Assembly: GCA_018660305.1 (NCBI GenBank) | Contig: JABJKO010000161.1 | Location: 1 to 16,435, forward strand | Reading direction: 5' to 3' | DNA length: 16,435 nucleotides | Source: Rhodospirillaceae bacterium | GTDB taxonomy: Bacteria > Pseudomonadota > Alphaproteobacteria > MPNO01 > UBA2964 | In this document: positions 1 through 7,780 of the stretch, piece after piece | Position numbering within the stretch: the first letter of the stretch is position 1 | Layout: every line of letters starts with the position of its first letter | The notes under the pieces: generated by a model | Seen by the model: only the letters and a program-made list of their open reading frames with translations | What the model was told of the DNA's origin: nothing | The model's database searches: none | Position numbers and translations under genes: made by a program

Positions 1-482
1 CGGTAGATAAAATCGGTGTAGTTGATCCCGGTGATCAAATGCAGCGGACCATAGGCGCCGCTATCGATGATCCGCCGTGCCTTGACCATGGGCGCGTCGT
101 AGCTGTGGCTGGGGCCCACCAGAAGGTGCACGCCTGAATCTGCCGCGGCATCGATCATCCGGGTACAATCTTCCACGCTGAGCGCCATGGGTTTTTCGAC
201 GAGAACATGTTTTCCCGCCTTTGCTGCGGCAATTGCGTGGTCGGCGTGACAGAAATGCGGCGTGGCAATATAGACGGCGTCGATATCGGCGCTGTCGCAC
301 ATGGCCTCGATGGACTCATGGGCAGTACCGCCAAAATCTGCTTTGAAACGGTCGCGGGCGGCGGCGCGGGTATCGGCGGCCGCTTTGATGTCGAGACGCG
401 GATGAAACGCCAGCGTTGGCAGCAGCACCGTGAAGCCTCGCCCAAGCCCCACAACGCCCAGTTTCAGTTTGCTGTCCGCCAT
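1..482 (-). CDS. Gfo/Idh/MocA-family oxidoreductase, phthalate cis-dihydrodiol dehydrogenase-like (C-terminus cut by window edge)
   Basis: Only the first 160 codons are present; the gene runs off the left edge. It starts with ATG at 482-480. The N-terminus is a Rossmann fold with GVVGLGRG at residues 9-16, and the family hallmark EKP lies at residues 96-98, with Lys97 as the likely catalytic lysine of this superfamily. The text around GLGRGFTVLLPTL, VGPSHSYDAP and NYTDFIYR resembles what I recall of phthalate 4,5-cis-dihydrodiol dehydrogenase (Pht4 type), which oxidises a cis-dihydrodiol to a catechol with NAD(P)+. The family assignment is secure; the dihydrodiol role is inferred from that resemblance and from the ring-hydroxylating dioxygenase transcribed divergently 125 bp away. 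It could instead act on another cyclic polyol or sugar. It is expected to be cytoplasmic and probably shares a control region with the dioxygenase. Confidence 0.85.
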   Translation of the reverse strand, partial: MADSKLKLGVVGLGRGFTVLLPTLAFHPRLDIKAAADTRAAARDRFKADFGGTAHESIEAMCDSADIDAVYIATPHFCHADHAIAAAKAGKHVLVEKPMALSVEDCTRMIDAAADSGVHLLVGPSHSYDAPMVKARRIIDSGAYGPLHLITGINYTDFIY

Positions 483-607
483 AAGGCTACTCCGAGGTGT
501 CGGTCAATTTGACAGTGGGGCGGCGCGCCGCTTCAATACTCATTGTCGTTAGCATATTGGATGATAATCCGCGCGGATGCATCAAGAGCTGAAACAGAAG
601 TACGATC
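483..607. promoter_or_regulatory. Divergent control region with two palindromes and a TTGACA box
   Basis: This 125-bp spacer separates two divergent genes. GTCAATTTGAC at 503-513 is a perfect 11-bp palindrome, with arms GTCAA and TTGAC around a central T. It overlaps TTGACA at 509-514, a consensus -35 hexamer for the plus strand. GCGGCGCGCCGC at 520-531 is a second perfect palindrome, immediately downstream. A convincing -10 hexamer at the right spacing is not visible; TTCAAT or TCAATA near 532-538 is the nearest candidate. The layout suits a regulator binding over the -35 element and controlling both genes, but no regulator gene is in the window. The palindromes are seen directly; promoter function is inferred. 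Confidence 0.4.
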
Positions 608-1912
608 ATGACCTCATATGACAACAACGCCTTGCGAGAACTGGTGAAACCCGACCGGGTTCATCGCGATTTCTATATTGATCCGGACGTCTTTGATCTG
701 GAGATGGACCGTATCTTCGGTCGTGCGTGGCTGTTTGTCGGCCATGCCAGCCAGGTGCCCAATCGGGGCGATTACATCACCACCACCATCGCCCGCCAGC
801 CGGTGATCATGAGCCGTCACCGGGACGGCGAGGTTCACGTGATGTTCAACCGCTGCACCCATCGCGGTGCCCAGGTCTGTCTCGAACAGTTCGGCAACGC
901 CAAGCGGTTTGAATGCCCGTACCACGCCTGGGTTTATAACACCGACGGCAGTTTCGCGGGGGCTCCCTATCCGAAGGGCTATGAAGACGGCTTCCTCGAA
1001 AAGGAAAAACTGGATCTTGTGAAGATTCCCCGTATGGCCATCTATCGGGGGTTCGTGTTTGGCAGCCTGAGTGCCGATGGTCCGGACATCGATGAGTTTC
1101 TCGGCCCCATGAAGGATCATATCGATGCCTTCGCCGACCGCGCGCCCGATGGCGAGGTGGAGGCCTGCGCCGGGGTGTTTCGATACCGGTTTGCCGCCAA
1201 CTGGAAGATCCAGATGGAGAACCAGACCGACGTCTATCACATCATGTTCACCCATGTGTCGACCACCGATGACAAGGGCAGGCAGTTCCGCCGCGAAGGT
1301 GCCGAGGAAGACGAAGCCGGCAAGGTCAAGGTGCTCGCCGACAATGCGGAATTGAGCGACCAGTGGGAACAGCATCCCCTTGGCGGGCATCGCTACGGCC
1401 ATGTCTATATGGGGCGCTTCGCCATGGACAAGGGCAATAGCGGTCCGGTCCATGATCGTTACAAGGCGGCCATGGAAACAACCTATGGCGACCGCGCCGA
1501 AGATCTTATGACGGTCAAGACCCACAACAGCATCTTCTATCCGCAATGGTCCATCCAGCATCTGACACAGCATATCCGCGTGATGAATCCCATCTCCGTC
1601 AATTGCACGGAGAACATCATCATCCCCCTCAAGCTCAAGGGCGCACCCGAGGAGATGTGGCGGGCGTCCCTGCGCAGCAATAACAACAGCCATTCCCCAT
1701 CGGGGATGGTCATGTCCGATGACATGGAAGTCTGGGTCCGCTGTCAGGAGGGCCTGGCGACACAAAGCACCGACTGGGTGGTTCTGGCGCGCGGTATGAA
1801 CGAACGGGCCAATACCGACAATCTGGGATCCTATGAATCCCATGGCACGTCGGAATCAGGGGCCCGCAATCAGCAGGCTGCCTGGGTCGATTTCATGTGC
1901 GGCGGTAGCTGA
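608..1912 (+). CDS. Aromatic ring-hydroxylating dioxygenase, large (alpha) subunit 1
   Basis: This 434-residue protein is the catalytic subunit of a Rieske non-heme iron oxygenase, which adds both atoms of O2 to an aromatic ring to give a cis-dihydrodiol. The Rieske [2Fe-2S] ligands fit C-x-H-x17-C-x2-H at Cys83, His85, Cys103 and His106. The mononuclear iron site is Asp208 (bridging), His211 and His216 in D-x-x-H-x4-H, with the third ligand at Asp371 or Asp372 in the SDDMEVW stretch. Length is normal for an alpha subunit. The N-terminal text (RAWLFVGHASQVPN, then DYITT) is of the benzoate/anthranilate dioxygenase sort, but the substrate cannot be read from sequence. The ribosome-binding site is weak (AGAAG). 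The beta gene follows after 17 bp, so the two form an operon. Electron-transfer partners are not nearby. Confidence 0.93.
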   Translation: MTSYDNNALRELVKPDRVHRDFYIDPDVFDLEMDRIFGRAWLFVGHASQVPNRGDYITTTIARQPVIMSRHRDGEVHVMFNRCTHRGAQVCLEQFGNAKRFECPYHAWVYNTDGSFAGAPYPKGYEDGFLEKEKLDLVKIPRMAIYRGFVFGSLSADGPDIDEFLGPMKDHIDAFADRAPDGEVEACAGVFRYRFAANWKIQMENQTDVYHIMFTHVSTTDDKGRQFRREGAEEDEAGKVKVLADNAELSDQWEQHPLGGHRYGHVYMGRFAMDKGNSGPVHDRYKAAMETTYGDRAEDLMTVKTHNSIFYPQWSIQHLTQHIRVMNPISVNCTENIIIPLKLKGAPEEMWRASLRSNNNSHSPSGMVMSDDMEVWVRCQEGLATQSTDWVVLARGMNERANTDNLGSYESHGTSESGARNQQAAWVDFMCGGS

Positions 1913-1929
1913 GGCAGGGCGTACGGATC

Positions 1930-2400
1930 GTGCAAGCCGACATCGAAAAATACCTGTATCGGGAAGTCCGTCTTCTGGATGAGCGCCGCTTCGAGGAATG
2001 GACGGATCTGTTTGCCGAGGACGGCTATTACTGGGTGCCGGCCTATCCCAACCAGGACGATCCCTATAAGGCCGTCTCAATTTTTTTCGATGACCGCGAG
2101 TTGATGAGGACCCGTTTGTCCCGGCTGGATCACCCGAATGTCCACGCCCAGAAACCAGCCAGCCGGACCGTCCACCATGTGTCAAACATCGAGATCGACG
2201 ACAACCATCGGGTGGAGGGAGAAATTCTGGTTCACTCCACCCTGCTCATGATGGAGTTCCGGCTCGACAAGCAGACCAGCTATGGCGGGCGGTGCCAGCA
2301 TCTCCTGCGCAGAAAGGGTGACGGGTTTGAGCTCGCCTGGAAACGAGTCGATCTGATCAATTGCGACGGCGTCTTCGAAGCGCTGGCGGTGCCGTTTTAG
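1930..2400 (+). CDS. Aromatic ring-hydroxylating dioxygenase, small (beta) subunit 1
   Basis: This 156-residue beta subunit has the SnoaL/NTF2-like fold of ring-hydroxylating dioxygenase small subunits, which pack against alpha subunits in an alpha3beta3 hexamer and are mainly structural. The diagnostic N-terminal stretch EVRLLDERRFEEW is followed by LFAEDGYYWVP, and the C-terminal half carries SRTVHHVSNIEI and LAWKRVDLIN, all typical of the family. The start is GTG at 1930, preceded by an AGGCAGGG purine stretch; no ATG fits better. It lies 17 bp after the alpha stop and is co-transcribed with it. The same RLLDERRFEEW block occurs in the second beta subunit of this window (11963-12508), though the two proteins diverge elsewhere. 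Confidence 0.9.
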   Translation: MQADIEKYLYREVRLLDERRFEEWTDLFAEDGYYWVPAYPNQDDPYKAVSIFFDDRELMRTRLSRLDHPNVHAQKPASRTVHHVSNIEIDDNHRVEGEILVHSTLLMMEFRLDKQTSYGGRCQHLLRRKGDGFELAWKRVDLINCDGVFEALAVPF

Positions 2401-2420
2401 GGCGTCAGTCAACTGGCGCC
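2401..2420 (+). terminator. Hairpin directly after the dioxygenase operon
   Basis: GGCGTCAG and CTGGCGCC pair in an 8-bp stem (one G-T wobble) around a TCAA tetraloop, beginning at the base after the beta-subunit stop codon. The T-rich tract that follows is weak and displaced (AATTTCCTT), so this may be a poor intrinsic terminator or an mRNA 3'-end stabiliser. Confidence 0.45.
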
Positions 2421-2553
2421 GTCGGTTGCAATTTCCTTGACCCGGCAATGACATTGCTGGGATGCTTATCCATCCGCAAAGGATGCCGCGAACGGCTGTT
2501 GGCCGCGCGTGCGGTATATCGAATAAATTCAAATCGTTGAGGGAGAAGCCGCA

Positions 2554-3087
2554 ATGGGAGTTTTACGATATGGCGTTTTGTCAGCGTTGATTTGTCTGTT
2601 CACGGTTTCCGCGCCCATGGATGGCGCGCTGGCGCAGTCGGCTGGCAAGCTGCTCAAGCAGCGCCAGGCCATCATGAAGGAATTCAGCAGCCACACGAAG
2701 GCGATCAAGAAATTCGTGAAAGGCCCGTCGAAGAAACTGAAGGGCAAAAAGTTAAAAAAGGCGACAAAACGGCTGGGCACCACCGTCGATATGGAACTGC
2801 GCGCACAGGCCCTGGCCGGACAGGGAACACGGCTCGCGAAATACCTCCCCAAAGGAACCGGCACGGCGGACGGCGTTGGCAGGACCCGGTCCAAGCAGGC
2901 GATCTGGAGCGACTGGGCCGGTTTTCAGGCTGCGACCGCGAATTTCGTGAAGCTGGCCGGTAATCTGGAAAAGGCTGCCGCCAGCGCCGATAAGGGACAG
3001 ATCGGCACGGCCCTTGCCGCCTTGGGAAAGAAAGGCTGTGGCGGTTGCCACCGGAATTTCCGGGCTAAAAAGAAGAAAAAGAAATAG
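2554..3087 (+). CDS. Secreted cytochrome c'-like (class II c-type cytochrome) protein
   Basis: This 177-residue protein begins with a signal peptide (hydrophobic residues about 4-20, ALA-Q cleavage near residue 27), so it should be periplasmic. The heme-attachment motif CGGCH sits near the C-terminus at residues 162-166, as in cytochrome c' (class II), not near the N-terminus as in class I. Further family features are RQAIM near residue 37 (start of helix 1), AIWSDWAGFQ near 116, and a last helix running into GCGGCHRNFR. Cytochromes c' usually bind small gases such as NO or act in electron transfer. The protein is odd in being very lysine-rich: residues 52-73 are strongly basic and the protein ends in AKKKKKK. 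AGGGAG lies about 8 bases before the ATG. It stands alone between terminators and has no obvious link to the dioxygenases. Confidence 0.82.
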   Translation: MGVLRYGVLSALICLFTVSAPMDGALAQSAGKLLKQRQAIMKEFSSHTKAIKKFVKGPSKKLKGKKLKKATKRLGTTVDMELRAQALAGQGTRLAKYLPKGTGTADGVGRTRSKQAIWSDWAGFQAATANFVKLAGNLEKAAASADKGQIGTALAALGKKGCGGCHRNFRAKKKKKK

Positions 3088-3105
3088 CGCGCTGCGCGTT
3101 GATAA

Positions 3106-3152
3106 AAAAACCCTCTCCGCCTGCCAAGCCATGGTCAGGGGGGAGGGTTTTT
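3106..3152. terminator. Bidirectional intrinsic terminator between convergent genes
   Basis: The left arm AAAAACCCTCTCCGCCTG (3106-3123) pairs with the right arm CAGGGGGGAGGGTTTTT (3136-3152), with one or two mismatches and a short loop. It is A-rich on the left and T-rich on the right, so it can end transcripts from both sides: the cytochrome gene on plus and the long catabolic unit on minus. Confidence 0.88.
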
Positions 3153-3175
3153 CTTATTAAGAATGCGAGAAGCGG

Positions 3176-4288
3176 CTATCTCCGCCGTAACTCATTTTGC
3201 TCTTTCACGAAGGCGAGAAGCCACTGGCGGATTTTTTCCTTCTTGGTGAAGGTTTCATTCAGTATCCGCAACACTTCGGGGCCCGACGTGAATTCCGGCG
3301 TGAACGCGAGCGACTTTTTAGCGTCCGCCAGATAGGCCGGATCCTTTGACAGCCTCATATAGGCCGCGCGCATTTCCCCGACTGCCGCCTTGGGAGTGCC
3401 GGGCGGCATGGTGGTGTTGCGCGCCATTACCCCGTGGAGTTGCTGCAGCAGCGAAATCATCTGCCATTCTTTCTCTTCCTTGGGCAGGCGTCCGTAGCGC
3501 GCTTTGAACAGTTGCGAAACCGAGGGTGACGAGGCGAGGCCGGGGTAGGGAGAGGGATTGCCTTGCGCGTCGTATCGGTCGTAGTGCCATAACGGGATCA
3601 CCATCCCGGTATTGACGTAGTTGGGCACCACGTTCTTGAACCAGGCCGCGCGGGAATCGCTGAATGCCTGTACTTCGTTTTGCAATACCGCCGTGCGGGC
3701 CTTGCCCGATCCCCGGAACCCGGTGACCGGCGTGAATTTTACATTCAGCATCCTGAGTGTCAGCCGGTCGCGCAAATCTTTCAGACCGGTGATGCGGAAT
3801 CCGGCGATCTTGAAATCTCCGGCCTTGGCGATCTTGAACAAATCGGTCGCTGTGTTCAGACCCGGTTTAGTGTCCTTGCGGCCATAGATGACCGTGGTGC
3901 CACCGACCCCGGCGATCCATTCCAGCTTGCGCAAATCAACCCGAAGCGCCTCGTCGCCCAATACCTGGAACAAATATCCGCCGGAGAAATTGGTGACGGT
4001 CAGCCCGTTCGGCTTCGCCACTTCGCCCACGTAATTGATCGCGATCATGCCGCCGGCGCCTGGCATGTTCTTGATAATAATGCGCGGCTTGCCGGGCAAC
4101 AGGCGCGGCAGATGCCGCGCGATGACCCGGGCCGACCGGTCGGCGCCGCCGCCGGGGGTGAAATTGACCAGCATGGTGAGCCGCTTGCCTTGGTAAAAGG
4201 GCTTGGCGTCAACACCGTGGGCCGCGATTCCCAAAACCATCGTCACGACCGACAGACTCGATAGTACTCCGAAAACGAATTTCGACAT
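3176..4288 (-). CDS. TctC/Bug-type solute-binding protein of a tripartite tricarboxylate transporter
   Basis: This 370-residue periplasmic binding protein captures carboxylates and delivers them to the TctA/TctB membrane components. The start is set at ATG 4288, because AGGAGG lies five bases upstream (4294-4299) and the protein then opens with a signal peptide (SKFVFGVLSSLSVV, cleavage near VDA-K at residue 28); the upstream in-frame ATG at 4351 has neither. Family motifs are NFTPGGGADRSAR at 42-54 and the GAGG of NMPGAGG near 77-80, which line the carboxylate site in Bug proteins. It is some 40 residues longer than usual. The permease fusion lies 97 bp upstream in the same direction. Known Bug ligands include citrate, other organic acids and aromatic carboxylates such as terephthalate; the catabolic setting favours an aromatic or hydroxylated carboxylate, which is an inference. 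Confidence 0.9.
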   Translation of the reverse strand: MSKFVFGVLSSLSVVTMVLGIAAHGVDAKPFYQGKRLTMLVNFTPGGGADRSARVIARHLPRLLPGKPRIIIKNMPGAGGMIAINYVGEVAKPNGLTVTNFSGGYLFQVLGDEALRVDLRKLEWIAGVGGTTVIYGRKDTKPGLNTATDLFKIAKAGDFKIAGFRITGLKDLRDRLTLRMLNVKFTPVTGFRGSGKARTAVLQNEVQAFSDSRAAWFKNVVPNYVNTGMVIPLWHYDRYDAQGNPSPYPGLASSPSVSQLFKARYGRLPKEEKEWQMISLLQQLHGVMARNTTMPPGTPKAAVGEMRAAYMRLSKDPAYLADAKKSLAFTPEFTSGPEVLRILNETFTKKEKIRQWLLAFVKEQNELRRR

Positions 4289-4385
4289 CTTGGCCTCCTG
4301 TGAACGTGGGACCGGTGCATGACGACCGGTCGACTGTGAAATAACATCCAACGCCCCGGAAGGCGTGGTTACGCGTGGTATGCGG

Positions 4386-6371
4386 TTACAGATACTCGAT
4401 AGCGAGGTCGAATATGGCCGGGTGCCAGATCACCGCGATCAAATAGTCGAACATGAATTCCAGAATAACGAAACCCGCGACCGTTTGCGCGATAATCATG
4501 GGCCAGGATTCGCGTGCCCAGAATTTCAAAAACAGGAACATGAACAGGCACAGTGCGATTTGCTGTCCGACGACCATGGCCACCGCGACAATGGCCGCAA
4601 GGGAGCCGAACATGAGAATCGAAATGCGCGCATTGCTGCGCTCCTGATCGGTCCACGGTGTCGCTGTCTCATTCGCTCGCCCGGGCAGCCAGCCCAACGC
4701 GGCCGAATCCTGGAACAGAACGGCGAGGACCAGCAGGATGGCCGGTATGCCCACTGTGATCGGGAAGAAGGCGGCGTCATAGGGCCATTGCGTGGCGGTA
4801 AACACCGTGTAAGCGAAAAGAAGCGACATCACGACCGCCAGAACGAACGAGACCCTGGGGGATTCCGGCTCGTTGCCCAGATCGGCCTGGGAATCCACCT
4901 TGGCCGCCTTGCGCTTGAGGATGCCTGTCAGCGACAGAACGAACACCAGAATCGCCAGCACCGCAATAATCAGGACGATGGGCCGCCCCATCCAGGCAAG
5001 CTTGTGGGTCTGGTAGGAAACATCCAGCGCGTTCTCCATGATGGGGCCCAGCACCACGCCCAGTACAAGCGGCGGGCGCGGCCACGCCGCCAGCTTCATC
5101 AGATAGCCCAGCACCCCGAAGACCAGCAGCACATACCAGTTGCCGATGGTCTGGTTGCCCATCCACGCGCCCATGAATACAAACAGGACGATGCCGGGCA
5201 CCAGAAGCGAGCCGGGGACGAAGGTGAGTTTGCAAAGCTGATTGCCCCACACCATCAGCAGCCCGGCCCCCAGCACGTTGGCGAAGACCAGAATCCAGAT
5301 CAGGCTGAAGGTAATGTCGAGTTTGCTTTCCAGCATCTGTACGCCGGGCGTCAGCCCCTGGATCACGAAGGCGCCCAGCATGATCGCCATGGCTGCGTTG
5401 CCGGGGATGCCGAACGCCACGGTGGGGATCAGCACGCCGCCCTTCATGGCATTGTTGGCGGTTTCCGGCGCAATCACGCCGCGAATGTCGCCCTTGCCGA
5501 ATTGCGACTTGTCCTTGGCGCTCTGCACGGCATGACCGTAGGCGACCCAATCGACGATGGCGCCGCCCAGCCCCGGCAGAACGCCGATATACATGCCGAG
5601 GGCCGCCGACCGCAGGACCAGCCACCACTCGCGGCAGGCGTCGCGAACTCCCTGCGACATGCCGCCCTTGACCTGATCGCGGGGCACCCGCGAGATCGGC
5701 AGCTTGCTGACCGCGAGGTTGATCAGTTCTGGCAGTGCGAACAGACCCAGCACCACCGGCACCAGCGGGACCCCCTCCAGAAGATAGGGCCAGCCGAAAT
5801 GAAACCGCGCCTCGCCACCCTGCATGGAGTAGCCGATGGTGGTGACCTGCAGTCCGATGAGAGCGGCCAGCACGCCCTTGACCACGGAATTGCCCGACAG
5901 CGAGCCCACCATGGTGAGGCCCAGCACGCCGAGCATGAAATATTCCGGCGAGGCGAAGGCGATGATGATCGGCTTGACCAGCGGGATCGACAGGCCGAGA
6001 ACAATTGCTCCGAGGACGCCGCCAAAGGCGGAGACGGAAAATGCCGCGCCAAACGCCCGCGCGGCCTCCCCTTTCATGGCGAGCGGATAGCCGTCGAGGA
6101 TGGTCGCCTGCGACGCGCCGGTGCCCGGCACCCCAAGCAGTACCGACGCCAGCGTGTCCGATGTGGTGGTGATGGCGTACATACCGAGCAGAAAGGCGAA
6201 GGCCGACGCTCCGGTCATGTCGTAGGTGAAGGGCAGCAGAATGGCGAGGCCGACCACCCCGCTGAGGCCCGGGGTCGCGCCGAAGAAGAGGCCGACGAGC
6301 ACGCCCGCGACCAGCCATCCCGGAGCCGGCCATTCGGCGACAAGCAGTAGACCCTGTAGAACAGCCTCCAA
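4386..6371 (-). CDS. TctA-TctB fusion permease of a tripartite tricarboxylate transporter
   Basis: This 661-residue integral membrane protein fuses two subunits that are usually separate. Residues 1 to about 490 form the large TctA permease, with GATPGLSG at 31-38, GVPGTGAS at 80-87, DGYPLAMKGEAARA from 93, VLPGLGG at 264-270, APETANNAMKGG at 301-312 and FGIPGNAAMAI at 320-330. A hydrophilic linker at about 486-506 leads to a four-helix TctB-like domain (about 507-661). The start is TTG at 6371, chosen because AGAAGGGGG precedes it by eight bases and the family N-terminus begins there. The first PGLG-type motif reads ATPGLSG, not the usual LPGLGP, so the first half of the pseudo-repeat has diverged while the second half is canonical. 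It lies upstream of tctC in the same direction and imports carboxylates by secondary transport. Confidence 0.92.
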   Translation of the reverse strand: MEAVLQGLLLVAEWPAPGWLVAGVLVGLFFGATPGLSGVVGLAILLPFTYDMTGASAFAFLLGMYAITTTSDTLASVLLGVPGTGASQATILDGYPLAMKGEAARAFGAAFSVSAFGGVLGAIVLGLSIPLVKPIIIAFASPEYFMLGVLGLTMVGSLSGNSVVKGVLAALIGLQVTTIGYSMQGGEARFHFGWPYLLEGVPLVPVVLGLFALPELINLAVSKLPISRVPRDQVKGGMSQGVRDACREWWLVLRSAALGMYIGVLPGLGGAIVDWVAYGHAVQSAKDKSQFGKGDIRGVIAPETANNAMKGGVLIPTVAFGIPGNAAMAIMLGAFVIQGLTPGVQMLESKLDITFSLIWILVFANVLGAGLLMVWGNQLCKLTFVPGSLLVPGIVLFVFMGAWMGNQTIGNWYVLLVFGVLGYLMKLAAWPRPPLVLGVVLGPIMENALDVSYQTHKLAWMGRPIVLIIAVLAILVFVLSLTGILKRKAAKVDSQADLGNEPESPRVSFVLAVVMSLLFAYTVFTATQWPYDAAFFPITVGIPAILLVLAVLFQDSAALGWLPGRANETATPWTDQERSNARISILMFGSLAAIVAVAMVVGQQIALCLFMFLFLKFWARESWPMIIAQTVAGFVILEFMFDYLIAVIWHPAIFDLAIEYL

Positions 6372-6549
6372 GACGAACGCCCCCTTCTGCCCGTCGCCAC
6401 GCTTGCGCGTTGGACGAGCTACCGCTCTTTATGGGTTTCTTACTAACGGTCTCTGACGCGGGAATTCCCCGGCCGGGGGCACCCGACAGGGTGGATCGTG
6501 CCCCAATACCGGCTGACTGGCAACTGTCCGGCGACGGGCGTCGGCCCCG
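6372..6549. other. Spacer between hydroxy-acid dehydrogenase A and the permease
   Basis: This is the longest gap inside the minus-strand unit (178 bp). It holds two perfect palindromes, GGGAATTCCC at 6460-6469 and CCCCGGCCGGGG at 6467-6478, which overlap. No T-run follows and no clear -35/-10 pair is visible on the minus strand. The transporter genes might have their own promoter here, but the sequence does not prove it. Confidence 0.3.
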
Positions 6550-7728
6550 CTACCCCCGCCACAGCACGTCGTCGGTGATGTCCGCCGTGCGTTGGGTGCC
6601 CACATAGGCCATGGTGCGTTTCATCTCGTCTTTGAGAATGCTGATGGCCTTGGAGGCGCCGGCCTCGCCACCGGCGGCGGTGCCGTAGAGCGTTGCCCGG
6701 CCGGCCAGTACCGCATCGGCGCCCAAAGCCAGGCACTTGACGATGTCGCTGCCCCGGCGCACGCCGCTATCGACGATCACCGACATCTTACCGCCCACCG
6801 CCTCGACGATACCGGGAAGCACGTCGATGGTGGCCGGCGCACTGTCCATGTTGCGCCCGCCATGGTTGGAGACAACGATACCGTCGACCCCGTGCTCAAT
6901 GGCCTTGGCGGCGTCGTCGGGCCGCATGACGCCCTTGATCAACAGCTTGCCGGGAAAGATATCGCGCAGCCGGTCCACATCATCCCACGACACCAGATCG
7001 GCGCGCCGTGTGATGGGATTTGCGCCGGTATTGCGCAGCTTCGCCACGTTACCGGTGATGGGCATCTGGTAGCCCGGCGGATAATTCACATGCTTCGGCA
7101 TGCCGCCGTTCATGAAGTAGCGCCCCATGACGAAGGCGAGCCAGGTGGGGTGACGCAGCATGTCGATCACCGAGCGGGTGTTGAGCACGTAAGGGGTGGA
7201 GAACCCGTTGCGCAGATTATGCTCGCGGTTGGAGCCGTGGCCGATATCGACGGTCCACAGCAGCGCCTCGAACCCGTTGCGGGCGGCGCGCTTGACCAGC
7301 TCGTCGGACAGGTCCTTTTCCTTCCACATATAAAGCTGCATCCACAGCCGCCCGCCGGCCTCGTTGGAAAGCTTCTCCATGGGGGTGTTGGAGCCGGTGG
7401 CCAGGGTGAACGGCACGCCGGCCGCGGCGGCGGCCTTGGCCAGCTCGAACTCGCCCTCGTACCAGGCGATACCGGCTGTGCCGGTGGGCGCAATGGCCAT
7501 GGGCAGCGCCGCCGGCTTGCCCAGGACGTCGGACTCAAGCTGTACGTCCGAGATATCCGTGACCACCTTGTTGAGCAGTTTGATATGGGCGAAGGCGCTG
7601 CGGTTGTTGCCCAGCGACGTCATATCCTCGGTACCCTTGTCGATATAGTCGAACACGCCCTTGGGCAGACGTTTCTCCGCCGCCGAACGCAGATCGGCGA
7701 TGTTGTAGCAACGATCCAGTGCAGTCAT
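6550..7728 (-). CDS. FMN-dependent alpha-hydroxy-acid dehydrogenase A (lactate/mandelate dehydrogenase family)
   Basis: This 392-residue TIM-barrel flavoprotein oxidises a 2-hydroxy acid to a 2-oxo acid. The active-site set of the glycolate oxidase/mandelate dehydrogenase family is complete: Tyr28 (FDYID), Tyr133 (QLYMW), Asp161 (TVD), Arg168 (NREHNLRN), Lys265 (LLIKG), catalytic base His289 and Arg292 (SNHGGR), then the FMN phosphate loop DSGVRRGSD at 320-328. Several usually invariant neighbours differ: TGSNTPMEK for the common STxSxxS segment, GHGSNREH after the TVD, and DSG for DGG. This marks a distinct subfamily, so lactate, glycolate or mandelate should not be assumed. GGGGG lies eight bases before the ATG. 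No signal peptide or membrane insert is seen. A close paralogue lies 52 bp upstream. Confidence 0.92.
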   Translation of the reverse strand: MTALDRCYNIADLRSAAEKRLPKGVFDYIDKGTEDMTSLGNNRSAFAHIKLLNKVVTDISDVQLESDVLGKPAALPMAIAPTGTAGIAWYEGEFELAKAAAAAGVPFTLATGSNTPMEKLSNEAGGRLWMQLYMWKEKDLSDELVKRAARNGFEALLWTVDIGHGSNREHNLRNGFSTPYVLNTRSVIDMLRHPTWLAFVMGRYFMNGGMPKHVNYPPGYQMPITGNVAKLRNTGANPITRRADLVSWDDVDRLRDIFPGKLLIKGVMRPDDAAKAIEHGVDGIVVSNHGGRNMDSAPATIDVLPGIVEAVGGKMSVIVDSGVRRGSDIVKCLALGADAVLAGRATLYGTAAGGEAGASKAISILKDEMKRTMAYVGTQRTADITDDVLWRG

Positions 7729-7780
7729 GAATTATTCCCCCTGTTATTTGTTATGGTTCATGTTTGGCGCAATTCTAGCG

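Noticed and set aside
614..1843. 409-codon minus-strand open frame opposite dioxygenase alpha 1
   Set aside because: The opposite strand encodes a protein with all Rieske and iron ligands; this frame has no recognisable motif.
2437..2466. TTGACC with GATGCT 18 bases on, as a promoter for the cytochrome c'-like gene
   Set aside because: The -10 match is poor and the spacing is not optimal; not strong enough to list as a feature.
4365..6350. 661-codon open frame on the plus strand opposite the TctAB permease
   Set aside because: It is as long as the permease but its translation is a His/Gln/Arg/Asp-rich mix with no domain. It arises from reading the complement of codons for a hydrophobic protein in GC-rich DNA.
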